Origin: Verrucomicrobiaceae bacterium
Lineage (GTDB): Bacteria; Verrucomicrobiota; Verrucomicrobiia; Verrucomicrobiales; Verrucomicrobiaceae
Length of the DNA: 64,000 nucleotides
Direction: 5' to 3'
NCBI GenBank assembly: GCA_027490195.1
Contig: JAIXYN010000069.1
Location: forward strand, 1-64,000
Position 1 is the stretch's first letter, and the number at the start of each line of letters is the position of its first letter. Made by a program: the position numbers and the translations under genes. The notes under the pieces were generated by a model. It was not told where the DNA came from. It did not search any database and saw nothing but the letters and a program-made list of their open reading frames with translations. Below are positions 46,173-54,407 of this stretch, piece after piece.

Positions 46173-46818
46173 GAAGATGAAAGCATGTTTTCTGTTTTTG
46201 CTCGCACTGGGGGCCACCTTGGCAGGCGAGCCAGTAGCACTCACCGAAGACCCATTGCACTCGCCGAGCATTGTTCTCTGCCTTAGACCTTTACGGCTGG
46301 CAGAGCAGCCAGGACTCCCGGAAGCGGTTGAAAGCGTGAAACGCCTCAACTCCTTCTCTCAAACGCAGGAAGGCATGTCCAGGCGTGCCGTTGATGCGCT
46401 GATGTTTATATTCAAAGATCTCTTCCAAAAGGAGCACGAGCTTACCGCTGCGAAGATCTCACTGGCTCAGGCAGAGCGAAAGGCAGTGGCTAAGGAACAA
46501 CTGGCCGAGCGCACCGAGACCGTGGGCAGCCCGCTCTCCGGGCCGAATCCTCGTCTGGCGGTGATGTATCGCCAGGAGGCTGCAGACATCCGGAGCAAGG
46601 CGACCCGGCGGCATGAGGCAGCACTTCAAATGTTGAAAGAAAAAATCACCGCCTACAACGTGTCAGTGGGCTATTTCCAGTCCCAGGGCAGCACAGAAGT
46701 GGTGGTCGCGCTGGCGAGTTCGTTGTTCGCGGTCATTGATCGCCACCTGCCGGAGTTTGATTTCAAACCCACTGTCTCACGAGAATGGATTCAGAAGCAG
46801 AAGCGAATTGAGGCATAA
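46171..46818 (+). CDS. secreted helical protein, function unknown
   Basis: A 215-residue protein with a signal peptide (ACFLFLLALGATLAGEP). The mature part is mostly helical and Ala/Glu/Lys-rich (HELTAAKISLAQAERKAVA, KEQLAERTE), with a coiled-coil-like centre and an aliphatic segment (EVVVALASSLFAVIDRHL). I recognise no family. It is encoded alone between two minus-strand genes and converges on the DEAD-box helicase gene, whose terminator lies between. Confidence 0.6.
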   Translation: MKMKACFLFLLALGATLAGEPVALTEDPLHSPSIVLCLRPLRLAEQPGLPEAVESVKRLNSFSQTQEGMSRRAVDALMFIFKDLFQKEHELTAAKISLAQAERKAVAKEQLAERTETVGSPLSGPNPRLAVMYRQEAADIRSKATRRHEAALQMLKEKITAYNVSVGYFQSQGSTEVVVALASSLFAVIDRHLPEFDFKPTVSREWIQKQKRIEA

Positions 46819-46849
46819 AAAAGTGTTGGAGCCTTGCGACTCCAACACT
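46815..46849 (-). terminator. intrinsic terminator after the DEAD-box helicase gene
   Basis: Arms 46822-46831 (AGTGTTGGAG) and 46840-46849 form a perfect 10-bp stem with an 8-base loop. On the minus strand it is followed by TTTTTT, giving a strong terminator 38 bases past the helicase stop. On the plus strand the trailing sequence is not T-rich, so it works mainly in one direction. Confidence 0.85.
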
Positions 46850-46887
46850 CTGCAAACTTTAGATCTTGGAGTCAGGGCTCCAGGCTG

Positions 46888-49341
46888 CTACCACTTCTTT
46901 TTGAAGCCGCCGCCACCGCCACCGTAGGGGCGCTTGGGTGGACCGCCGAAGCCGCCGCCACCACCGCCGCCTGCATCTTCACGACGTGGGCCGTCATCAC
47001 CACCGCCACCGTAGCCGGGGCTTGGGCCTTCGCCTTCACGCTGCTGCCAGGGCTTGCTGCCAAAGCCGGGTTTCTTGAAACCACCACCACCAAAGCCGCC
47101 GCCACCACCGCTGCCGCCACCACCGCTGCCGAAGCCGGGCTTTTTAAAGCCGCCGCCGCCTTGATATCCTCCTCCTCCGCCACCACCGTAGCCTTTGAAG
47201 CCAGTGCCTGGGCCGCCGCCTTTGTTGAAGCCGCCGCCACCACCACCGCCGTAGCCGCCTTTGTTAAAGCCGCCACCGCCGCCGCCGAAGCCGGGTTTCT
47301 TGATGAAGCCGCCGCCACCGCCGAAGCGCTTGGGGCGAATGCCGCTGATGTCGTCCGGACGGTCCGCATGGTCCATGCGGACGTCACGGCCACGCAACTG
47401 CGCGCCTTTGACGCCTTCGAGCACGGCTTCCACGGAGTCTCCGGGGATTTCGACGAAGCTGCATTTCTCCAGCACGTCGATGGCACCAATGCTGCCGGGG
47501 GTCAGGTCTTGAATGGTGTTGTAAAGCATGCCGGCGATGTCCTGCGGACGCACCTGATCCATGCCGCCCACGTTGATGAAGAGGCGTACCATACCGGAGC
47601 GTGGGCCTTTCTGCACGTAGCTGCTCTGCTTGCGCGGCACGCGTTCTTCCTCGTGGTCGCTTTCGAATTCGTTGTCAAACTTGGCCGGGCGTGTCGCCGG
47701 AGCGGCCGCCTGATGATTCGTCGGGCCGGAGTCTTCCTCGTGGCCGGACTCTTCGCGCTGGGCGGGGGCCTCGGCTTGCGCTGCGGAGGTGTTTTGCACT
47801 GGGGCAGAACCTTCGGCAGGAACGTCTGCGCCTTCAGCGGCAGGCGCTGGGGCTTCAGCGGAGCCTTCGGTTACGGCGGCGGCTGGGGCAGGGGCAGGGG
47901 CAGGGGATGCCTGCAGGGCCTGAGCGGCGACGGACTGCGGAGTGGGTCTTGGTGTAGGCGCGGTGGCCTGAGCACGGGGCTTGAAGTCACGCTGTGGATA
48001 GTCGGGCTTCCGACCAGCGCGATCTTCCACGATCTGCTCGGTCTCGCGCACCTGGTCTTTCATGAGCAGGTCCATGAGCGCGCTGGCGATCTCCGTGGGG
48101 GAGAAGCCGATGTCCAGCAGGCGCTGAATGCTGTGCTCGTGATTGGCGTAGCTGGCTCCTTCCAGCACGGCTTTGACCTTGTCGAAGGTCTTGTCCACGC
48201 GGGTGGCTTCCAGTTCTTCCTGGGAGGGCACCTTGGCGCGCTCCACGCGGATGTTGATGAAGCGCTGAATGCGCTGCATCAGATAAATTTCACGTCCGGC
48301 CACGAGGCTGAAAGCCTTGCCGCTGCGTCCGGCACGGCCCGTGCGGCCGATGCGGTGCACGTAGTCTTCCGCGTCATAGGGAAGCTCCAGATTGACGATG
48401 AGATCGATGTCATTCACGTCCAGGCCACGAGCGGCCACATCCGTAGCCACGAGGACTTCGACGTTGCCGCTGCGGAAGTTGCGCATCACGCGCTCGCGCA
48501 TGGTCTGATTGATGTCCCCATGCAGGCGGTCGGCGGCGTAGCCACGGGCCACGAGGGCGTCGGTGGCGTCGTCCACGGCGCGCTTGGTGTTGGCGAAAAC
48601 GATGGTGAGGCGCGGGGCTTCGATGTCGATCACGCGGCAGAGAACTTCCAGCTTGGAGCGGCCCTGCACTTCGTAGTAGCGCTGCTCCACGGTGGCCACG
48701 GTCAGCGCCTTCTGCTGAATGGTGATCGTCGCGGCGTTGGTCGTGTAGTTCTCCACGAGGCGGCGGATGCGCGGCTCAAAGGTGGCGGAGAAGAAGATGG
48801 TCTGGCGCTCTTTCGGCACGGCGGCCATGAGGCGGTCGATGTCGTCGCTGAAGCCCATGTCGAGCATTTCATCGGCTTCATCAAAGACGAGCGTCTTGAG
48901 GTCGTCGAACTTGAGAAGCCCACGCTCCATGAAGTCAAGGATACGACCTGGAGTGCCGACGACGATCTGGGAGCCGCTCTGAAGGGCACGGATCTGGCGG
49001 TCATACGAAGCGCCGCCGTAAACTGGGGTGGCACGCACGCCTTCCTTGTAGGATGCCAGCTTGTGGATTTCCGCGCAGACCTGCATGGCCAGCTCGCGAG
49101 TGGGGCAGAGAATGAGGGCCTGCACACTGCGTTTGGAGCCATCGACGCCCTGCACCACGGGGATGCCGAAGGCCATGGTTTTGCCGGAACCGGTCTGGCT
49201 CTGACCCACGACATCACGTCCGGTAAGGGCCACAGGAATAGCTTCAGCCTGGATGGGGGAGGGTTGCTCGAAGCCGAGGGATTTAACGGCTTCAAGAAGC
49301 TCGGGCGAAATTCCCAATTCAGGGAAGGTATGGGTACTCAT
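46888..49341 (-). CDS. DEAD-box RNA helicase with DbpA-type RNA-binding domain and Gly-rich tail
   Basis: An 817-residue cytosolic helicase. The ATG at 49341 precedes FPELGISPELLEAVKSLGFE, the normal DeaD/RhlE start. Motifs in order: Q-motif QPSPIQ, Walker A SQTGSGKT, DEAD in VFDEADEML, SAT in FFSATF, HRIGRTGRAGRSG. After a Pro/Ala-rich spacer, a DbpA-like RRM (MVRLFINVGGMDQV, CSFVEIPGD) lies near residues 585-665. The last ~150 residues are glycine-rich repeats of the GGGGF type with scattered KKPGF units. Likely role: ribosome assembly and RNA unfolding at low temperature. Such tails favour condensate formation (known for other DEAD-box proteins); inferred here. Confidence 0.95.
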   Translation of the reverse strand: MSTHTFPELGISPELLEAVKSLGFEQPSPIQAEAIPVALTGRDVVGQSQTGSGKTMAFGIPVVQGVDGSKRSVQALILCPTRELAMQVCAEIHKLASYKEGVRATPVYGGASYDRQIRALQSGSQIVVGTPGRILDFMERGLLKFDDLKTLVFDEADEMLDMGFSDDIDRLMAAVPKERQTIFFSATFEPRIRRLVENYTTNAATITIQQKALTVATVEQRYYEVQGRSKLEVLCRVIDIEAPRLTIVFANTKRAVDDATDALVARGYAADRLHGDINQTMRERVMRNFRSGNVEVLVATDVAARGLDVNDIDLIVNLELPYDAEDYVHRIGRTGRAGRSGKAFSLVAGREIYLMQRIQRFINIRVERAKVPSQEELEATRVDKTFDKVKAVLEGASYANHEHSIQRLLDIGFSPTEIASALMDLLMKDQVRETEQIVEDRAGRKPDYPQRDFKPRAQATAPTPRPTPQSVAAQALQASPAPAPAPAAAVTEGSAEAPAPAAEGADVPAEGSAPVQNTSAAQAEAPAQREESGHEEDSGPTNHQAAAPATRPAKFDNEFESDHEEERVPRKQSSYVQKGPRSGMVRLFINVGGMDQVRPQDIAGMLYNTIQDLTPGSIGAIDVLEKCSFVEIPGDSVEAVLEGVKGAQLRGRDVRMDHADRPDDISGIRPKRFGGGGGFIKKPGFGGGGGGFNKGGYGGGGGGGFNKGGGPGTGFKGYGGGGGGGYQGGGGFKKPGFGSGGGGSGGGGGFGGGGFKKPGFGSKPWQQREGEGPSPGYGGGGDDGPRREDAGGGGGGGFGGPPKRPYGGGGGGFKKKW

Positions 49342-49468
49342 AAAACAGAAACGAAACGTATCCCTCAGAATTTGAGGGGTGTCATACTGCCACCAAAGGG
49401 GGATATAGCAAGGTGTTTGATCTTGAGGGGCTGGGGAGGAGGGCGCAGACCTTAACCGCCATGCTTCC

Positions 49469-50227
49469 TCAGAGGACCTCATGCTTTTTCAGAGGCTCCC
49501 ATTTGAGCGCTCCCTTCACCGTGCCGGATTTTGCCCCCATCTCGACGTGCGCCGTTCCGCTGTAATTTCCCCACACTTCCGACGATGATACGTCTTTCGA
49601 CACGACTTTCGGCACCAGATTGCCGCTGAACTCGACCTCGAGATGATCCTCATCGATCCACCGCTTCGGAGCGATGTAATAAAAGCGCCCCATCTTGAAC
49701 TCGTCACAGTAGCGCTCCTCAATGGCCTTTTCCAGCGCGTCCAGATCCAGCTTTACCTCCGCTGGCGGTTGTGAGGCCAGAGTAAACATGGCCACATCGC
49801 TTCCGCGTTTGTAAAGGCGCAGCAGGCATACCCGCGTGCCATGTGGCGACCACCGTATGCCCTCGACCACCTCCTTCAAAGTCTCTTCCCAGCGGTCCTT
49901 CTCCATATCCATCGGCTCGCTCGGCACCTCCAGCGGTTCCTCCAGCACCTCGAGGGGCCCGTCCGGCCGCCGCTGGAGGGAAGTCCCGCTCCTCGCCACC
50001 ACCACCCGCGCCTGCCCATCGGGTCCCGTAGCCACCGCCTGCGCCCACCCATCCGGCCCCGGGACTACTTGTGCGCTGGATGGATCGCCGGGGACCGTTG
50101 CAACGCTGGGCTCTTGCATGGGTGCGGGCTTCGTCGGCTCAGTCACTATCACGGGCGCGGGCTTCGTTGTACAGGCCGCCAGCAGGCAGCCCCAGAGCAT
50201 CAGTGTCCGTTTCATGGTCATCTTCAT
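49469..50227 (-). CDS. lipoprotein, function unknown
   Basis: A 252-residue lipoprotein; from the ATG at 50227 (or 50215) the leader ends in LLAACTTKPAP, so the Cys in LAAC is lipidated. A Pro/Glu stretch follows, then an EVPSEPMDMEKDRWEETLKE helix and beta-rich regions (HLEVEFSGNLVPKV, GTAHVEMGAKSGTVKGAL). No family recognised. The frame is open further upstream, but this start gives the only signal. Divergent from korA across 167 bases. Confidence 0.65.
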   Translation of the reverse strand: MKMTMKRTLMLWGCLLAACTTKPAPVIVTEPTKPAPMQEPSVATVPGDPSSAQVVPGPDGWAQAVATGPDGQARVVVARSGTSLQRRPDGPLEVLEEPLEVPSEPMDMEKDRWEETLKEVVEGIRWSPHGTRVCLLRLYKRGSDVAMFTLASQPPAEVKLDLDALEKAIEERYCDEFKMGRFYYIAPKRWIDEDHLEVEFSGNLVPKVVSKDVSSSEVWGNYSGTAHVEMGAKSGTVKGALKWEPLKKHEVL

Positions 50228-50394
50228 AGACCTCCAACGAGGTGCAGACCACTGCTTAGAATCAACCGTTTTTCCAGCAGGGCACCGCAGAAAAAAGCCA
50301 CTCAAGACCATGGACGGCAGCAAAAGACCTCCTAGAATCGCGTTTTCCTCAGCCAACCAACCTGCGGGAGCAAACCAAGCCCCGTACCTCAACC

Positions 50395-52182
50395 ATGTCC
50401 ACAGCCTCAGCTCCTTCGTCGTCTTCTCACACGTCCCTGCGCAACGCCGTCATCCGCCTCGCGGGCAATTCTCAGGACGGCATCCAGTCCATCGGCGGCT
50501 TCCTGGCTCGCTTGGCTGGCCGCACGGCGCAGGAAGTGATGACCTACATGACCATCCCGTCCACGATCTCGGGCGGTCCTTCCATTTTCCAGGTGCATCT
50601 GGGCTCCGGCGAGGTGCTGCATGAGGGCGACGAGGCGGACGTGCTCGTGGCCTTTTACAAGCACAGCTACGAAAACCACATCGCCGCGCTGCGCGATGGC
50701 GGCATCTGCTTCTACGACACCGCAGACATGGGTCCGGAGGATATCAAACACGAGCGTAACATCACCCACATCGGCGTTCCCTTCACCTCCGCCACCGTGG
50801 AGGCCGTGGGCGGCTCCACCCGTGACCGCGGCAAGAACATGTTCGTCCTCGGCATGGTCTGCGCCGTCTTCAATCTCGACAAAGAAAAGCTCGTGGGGAT
50901 CGTTAGCCGCCAGTTTGGCCGCAAGGACGAAAGCGTGCTGCGCAATGCGCTGCTGGCCTTTGACGCCGGTTTTGCCTATCAGGTGGGCGACGTCGAAAAA
51001 TTTGCCTTTGTGCCCGGAGAGGCCCACGGTGCCCACCGCATCAGCGCAGACGGCAATCAGATGCTCACGCTCGGCCTCATCGCCGCCGGGGTGCGCTACG
51101 GCTCCGCTTATCCCATCACCCCATGGTCATCCATCATGGAAACGTTGCGCGTAGAACTGCCGAAGTATGGCGGTCTCTACGTGCAGGCGGAGGACGAACT
51201 CGCTGCCGTGTCCATGACCATCGGTGCCGCCTTTGCCGGACACCTTGCCATCACCGGCAGTGCTGGCCCGGGCCTCAGCTTGAAGATGGAGGCGCTGGGT
51301 TACGCCAGCATGGCGGAGATCCCGCTCATCGTTGTCAATGTGCAGCGCGGTGGTCCTTCCACTGGTCTGCCCACCAGCGTGGAGCAGTCCGACCTCATGC
51401 AGGCCATCTACGGCAGCCATGGCGACAGCCCGCGCATCGTGCTGGCACCGAAGGACGTGGAAGACTGCTTCTACATCGCGCTAGAGGCCTGCAAACTGGC
51501 CAAGAAATACTCCTGCCCTGTCATCATTCTGAGCGATCAGGCTCTGAGCAGCCGCATCGAGGCCTTTGAAGAGCCGGACCTCGACAAGCACTGGGTCGAA
51601 CCCGCACTCGACATCTCCACCCGGCCTGAAGGCTTCAAGCCTTACCCGCTCGATTCTATCACGCAGCACGCACCTCCGGGCTCCAAGATGGCTGGCGGCA
51701 AGTACCCCGTCTCCACCGGTCTGGAGCACGATGAAATGGGCCACCCCAGCGGTAGCCCCAAGATGCACACCTTGATGACCGCCAAGCGCCGCAACAAGCT
51801 GGTGCAGCTTTCCAAAGAGCTGCCGCTCCCTGAAATTCACGGCGACCAAACCGGCGACGTCCTCGTCATCGGCTGGGGCAGCACCTACGGCCCGATCAAG
51901 GAGAGCGTCGATCGCCTTCGCCTCGAAGGTCACAAGGCCGGTGCGCTGCATCTGCGCCACCTGCACCCGATGCCGGATGGTCTGGACGGACTCTTCAAGA
52001 AGTTTAAACACGTCGTCTGTGTGGAGATGAACGACTCCGGTCTCTATGGTTATGGCCAGCTCGCCACGCTGCTGCGCGCCAGCCTTGCTGACCCACGCAT
52101 CCAGTCCGTGTGCAAAACCGACGGCCTCGCCTTCCGCATCCGCGAGATCGTCACTGGCGTCGAAAAAATCATGGCCGCCTAG
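50395..52182 (+). CDS. korA: 2-oxoacid:ferredoxin oxidoreductase, fused gamma/alpha subunit
   Basis: A 595-residue subunit of a two-subunit 2-oxoacid:acceptor oxidoreductase. Residues about 15-195 are the gamma domain (RLAGNSQDGIQSIGGFLARL, MTYMTIPSTISGGPS, GGSTRDRGKNMFVLG); residues about 215-595 the alpha domain (GNQMLTLGLIAAGVRYGSAYPITPWS, ITGSAGPGLSLKMEALGYA, QRGGPSTGLPTSVEQSDL). With the beta subunit it joins a 2-oxoacid to CoA and reduces ferredoxin; fusion order and sequence fit the 2-oxoglutarate type (KorAB). Its neighbour 49 bases downstream is the beta subunit. Confidence 0.9.
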   Translation: MSTASAPSSSSHTSLRNAVIRLAGNSQDGIQSIGGFLARLAGRTAQEVMTYMTIPSTISGGPSIFQVHLGSGEVLHEGDEADVLVAFYKHSYENHIAALRDGGICFYDTADMGPEDIKHERNITHIGVPFTSATVEAVGGSTRDRGKNMFVLGMVCAVFNLDKEKLVGIVSRQFGRKDESVLRNALLAFDAGFAYQVGDVEKFAFVPGEAHGAHRISADGNQMLTLGLIAAGVRYGSAYPITPWSSIMETLRVELPKYGGLYVQAEDELAAVSMTIGAAFAGHLAITGSAGPGLSLKMEALGYASMAEIPLIVVNVQRGGPSTGLPTSVEQSDLMQAIYGSHGDSPRIVLAPKDVEDCFYIALEACKLAKKYSCPVIILSDQALSSRIEAFEEPDLDKHWVEPALDISTRPEGFKPYPLDSITQHAPPGSKMAGGKYPVSTGLEHDEMGHPSGSPKMHTLMTAKRRNKLVQLSKELPLPEIHGDQTGDVLVIGWGSTYGPIKESVDRLRLEGHKAGALHLRHLHPMPDGLDGLFKKFKHVVCVEMNDSGLYGYGQLATLLRASLADPRIQSVCKTDGLAFRIREIVTGVEKIMAA

Positions 52183-52230
52183 TCCTGATCCGAACCGCAG
52201 CATTCCAACCTTTCTCTTTTTACAACCATC

Positions 52231-53139
52231 ATGTCCACCGACCTCGTCACTCCTGCAGCTCCTGCCACGGACAAGCTCACCAAAAAAGCCCTCACCGCCG
52301 ACCATCCCACGTGGTGCCCCGGCTGCGGTGACTTTGCTGTGCTGAACATCTTCTACCGCGTGCTGGAGAAGCTGCAGTATCCACATGAAAACATCGTCTG
52401 CGTGGCCGGCATCGGCTGCTCCAGCCGCTTTCCTTATTTCATGAACACGCACGGCATCCACTTCATCCATGGTCGTGCTGTGCCTCTTGCCACGGGTATC
52501 TCCCTCAGCCGCCCTGACTTGCACGTCTTCGTCTTCGGCGGTGACGGCGACGGCTTCTCCATCGGTGGCAACCACCTCAACCACGCCGCGCGCAAAAACA
52601 TCAAGCTCACCTACGTCATCATGGACAATTTCGTCTATGGCCTGACCAAGAAGCAGACCAGCCCGACGAGCCCCGTCGGCTTCAAGAGCAAGACCGACCC
52701 CACCGGCAGCATCGACCGCCCGATTAATCCCATGCGCCAGCTCCTCGCCAGCGGTGCCACCTTTATCGCCCGCACGCATGCCGCGCAGGTGAAGCACATG
52801 GAGGCCATGTTTGAGCGCGCCATCCTGCATGATGGATTCAGCGTCGTCGAATGTCTGAGCGAGTGCGTCATGTTTTACGCCGGTGCCTTTGATGACAGCT
52901 GGCCGAAAAAAGGCGGCACCTTCGATACCATCGACGAAACCCAGCACGACGTCACCGACGACCAGGCCGCCTTCAAGCTGGCCGAAAATCTCGCTCCCGG
53001 AAAATTCGGCGTGTACTATCAGGTCAATCGCCCCACCAAGAATGCCCTGGAGCAGAAGTGGATCGACGACACCCAATCGAAGCTTGTTGGCGTCTCTCAG
53101 AAAGACATTCTGAAGAAGCGTTTTGAGGCGATGAGGTAG
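52231..53139 (+). CDS. korB: 2-oxoacid:ferredoxin oxidoreductase, beta (TPP-binding) subunit
   Basis: A 302-residue TPP-binding subunit, 48 bases after korA. WCPGCGDFAVLNIF carries two of the cysteines of the 4Fe-4S site, with GIGCSSRFPYFMN adding the third; TPP-binding GDGDGFSIGGNHLNHAARKN and the HGRAVPLATGISLS block follow. Substrate is likely 2-oxoglutarate (cytosolic reductive or oxidative TCA step), as the beta subunit length and lack of an extra domain fit KorB. Which 2-oxoacid is used cannot be fixed by sequence reading alone. Confidence 0.9.
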   Translation: MSTDLVTPAAPATDKLTKKALTADHPTWCPGCGDFAVLNIFYRVLEKLQYPHENIVCVAGIGCSSRFPYFMNTHGIHFIHGRAVPLATGISLSRPDLHVFVFGGDGDGFSIGGNHLNHAARKNIKLTYVIMDNFVYGLTKKQTSPTSPVGFKSKTDPTGSIDRPINPMRQLLASGATFIARTHAAQVKHMEAMFERAILHDGFSVVECLSECVMFYAGAFDDSWPKKGGTFDTIDETQHDVTDDQAAFKLAENLAPGKFGVYYQVNRPTKNALEQKWIDDTQSKLVGVSQKDILKKRFEAMR

Positions 53140-53152
53140 GATCGGTCCTGGG

Positions 53153-53177
53153 TGCGCGGGCCTCCGAGCCCGCAGCA
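53153..53177. repeat. REP-like hairpin after korB
   Basis: Arms GCGGGC (53156-53161) and GCCCGC (53168-53173) with a CTCCGA loop; allowing one bulge, TGC/GCA extends the stem to nine pairs. No T-run follows, so it is not a standard terminator. Such hairpins resemble dispersed repeats downstream of genes in related genomes. Confidence 0.45.
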
Positions 53178-53328
53178 CTCCGCCGCATCCAGCGTTCCGC
53201 TTTTCTCACAGCCACTGCTTTGCTGAAGGATCAATCTGATCCGTCAGTTCCGCTTTATATTGCCATCGATAAGCCATGCGCAGCCCCCTTGACGCCGCAC
53301 TCATCGTGCCCTTCTTGATCGCACCCCC

Positions 53329-54216
53329 ATGCGCATCCACACGCTCGATCTCCGCTTCCAAAACATCCCCGGCCTCATCACTTCCTATCTCATCGAAAGC
53401 GGCGGTGAATATGCGCTGATCGAAACCGGCCCGGGCTCCACTCTCGAAACGCTGCGTGCGGCGATCCGTGCCGTCGGTGTTGATGAATCCGCGATCAAGA
53501 AAGTCTTCGTCACCCACATTCACCTCGATCACGCCGGCGCGGCTGGATGGTTCGCGCAGCAAGGGGCCACGTTGTACTGCCACCCCAATGCCACACGGCA
53601 TTTGAGCGATCCCTCCAAGCTCATCGACAGCGCCCGCATGGTCTATGGCGACCTCATGGACAAGCTCTGGGGCGCAATGCTGCCTGCGCCTGCGGAACGC
53701 GTGGTCGCCTTGCAGGACAAGGAAAGAGTGCGCCTTGGCGAGATCGAGATCATCGCCTGGGACACACCGGGTCATGCACGTCATCACCATGCTTTTGTGA
53801 TCGGCGACATCTGCTTCACGGGCGACGTGGCAGGCATGCGGCTGGAAAACAGCCACTATCTGTCCGTCACCGCTGCGCCGCCGCAGTTTGATCCCGTGGC
53901 GTATGTGCAATCTCTGGACCGTCTCTTGGCTGCAAACTTCAAGACTCTCTACCTGACCCACTTTGGTGCGGTGAGTGATGTCGAGTGGCACCTAAACACC
54001 TATCGTCAGCGGGTTACCGAAGTGTACGAGCGCGTGGCCGCTGATTTTCAGGCTGGCGTCAGCGTGGAGGAGAACCGCCGCAACTATGCAGTCGCCGAGC
54101 ACGCGATTGCCATGCAGTCAGGCGTGAGTGAGGAACTCTGGCGCAAAGGCGAAGATGCCAACGTCACCTCCATGTGTGCCGATGGGGTGCGCTTGTACTG
54201 CGAGAAAGGTCGCTAA
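53329..54216 (+). CDS. MBL-fold metallo-hydrolase
   Basis: A 295-residue metallo-beta-lactamase-fold protein without leader. The dinuclear zinc motif HIHLDH is at residues 63-68; further ligands lie in WDTPGHARHHHAF, CFTGDVAG and LYLTHFGAVSD, the order typical of glyoxalase II-like or lactonase-like hydrolases. The C-terminal 60 residues are helical (EVYERVAADFQAG, NYAVAEHAIAMQ). Substrate unknown; a thioester or lactone is typical for the fold. It follows korB at 189 bases. Confidence 0.9.
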   Translation: MRIHTLDLRFQNIPGLITSYLIESGGEYALIETGPGSTLETLRAAIRAVGVDESAIKKVFVTHIHLDHAGAAGWFAQQGATLYCHPNATRHLSDPSKLIDSARMVYGDLMDKLWGAMLPAPAERVVALQDKERVRLGEIEIIAWDTPGHARHHHAFVIGDICFTGDVAGMRLENSHYLSVTAAPPQFDPVAYVQSLDRLLAANFKTLYLTHFGAVSDVEWHLNTYRQRVTEVYERVAADFQAGVSVEENRRNYAVAEHAIAMQSGVSEELWRKGEDANVTSMCADGVRLYCEKGR

Positions 54217-54302
54217 AGAAGTCTCGAATCGAGTATCGCAGGTTTGGCCGTGCTTTTCAGCAGTATCGCCGACTGGTAAATCCCGACGAATGCCGAAAAA
54301 TG

Positions 54303-54381
54303 GCGGTTTTTTAAAACCGCGCCATTGGTTATGAAAAATTTCAAAAAACTACTTAACCAGTACGTAATATTGATGTAAATT
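54303..54381 (+). promoter_or_regulatory. AT-rich upstream region of the coiled-coil gene with hairpin and weak promoter
   Basis: The palindrome GCGGTTTTTTAAAACCGC (54303-54320) is followed by an AT-rich stretch and a possible promoter (TTAACC at 54353-54358, 17 bases, TAAATT at 54376-54381). The region is clearly AT-richer than the rest of the window. The ATG of the next gene is at 54408. Confidence 0.35.
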
Positions 54382-54407
54382 AAGAAATTGCTACAACGGA
54401 CACACTT

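Noticed and set aside
46834-49455. 873-codon plus-strand frame opposite the DEAD-box helicase
   Set aside because: Antisense of Gly-rich and helicase codons; product is Ala/Thr/Gly low complexity without motifs.
53153-53177. Possible intrinsic terminator after korB
   Set aside because: The hairpin is not followed by a T-run on either strand; kept only as a REP-like repeat.
51481-53178. 565-codon minus-strand frame opposite korA/korB
   Set aside because: Runs antisense through both genes; no motif, and the plus-strand genes are complete.
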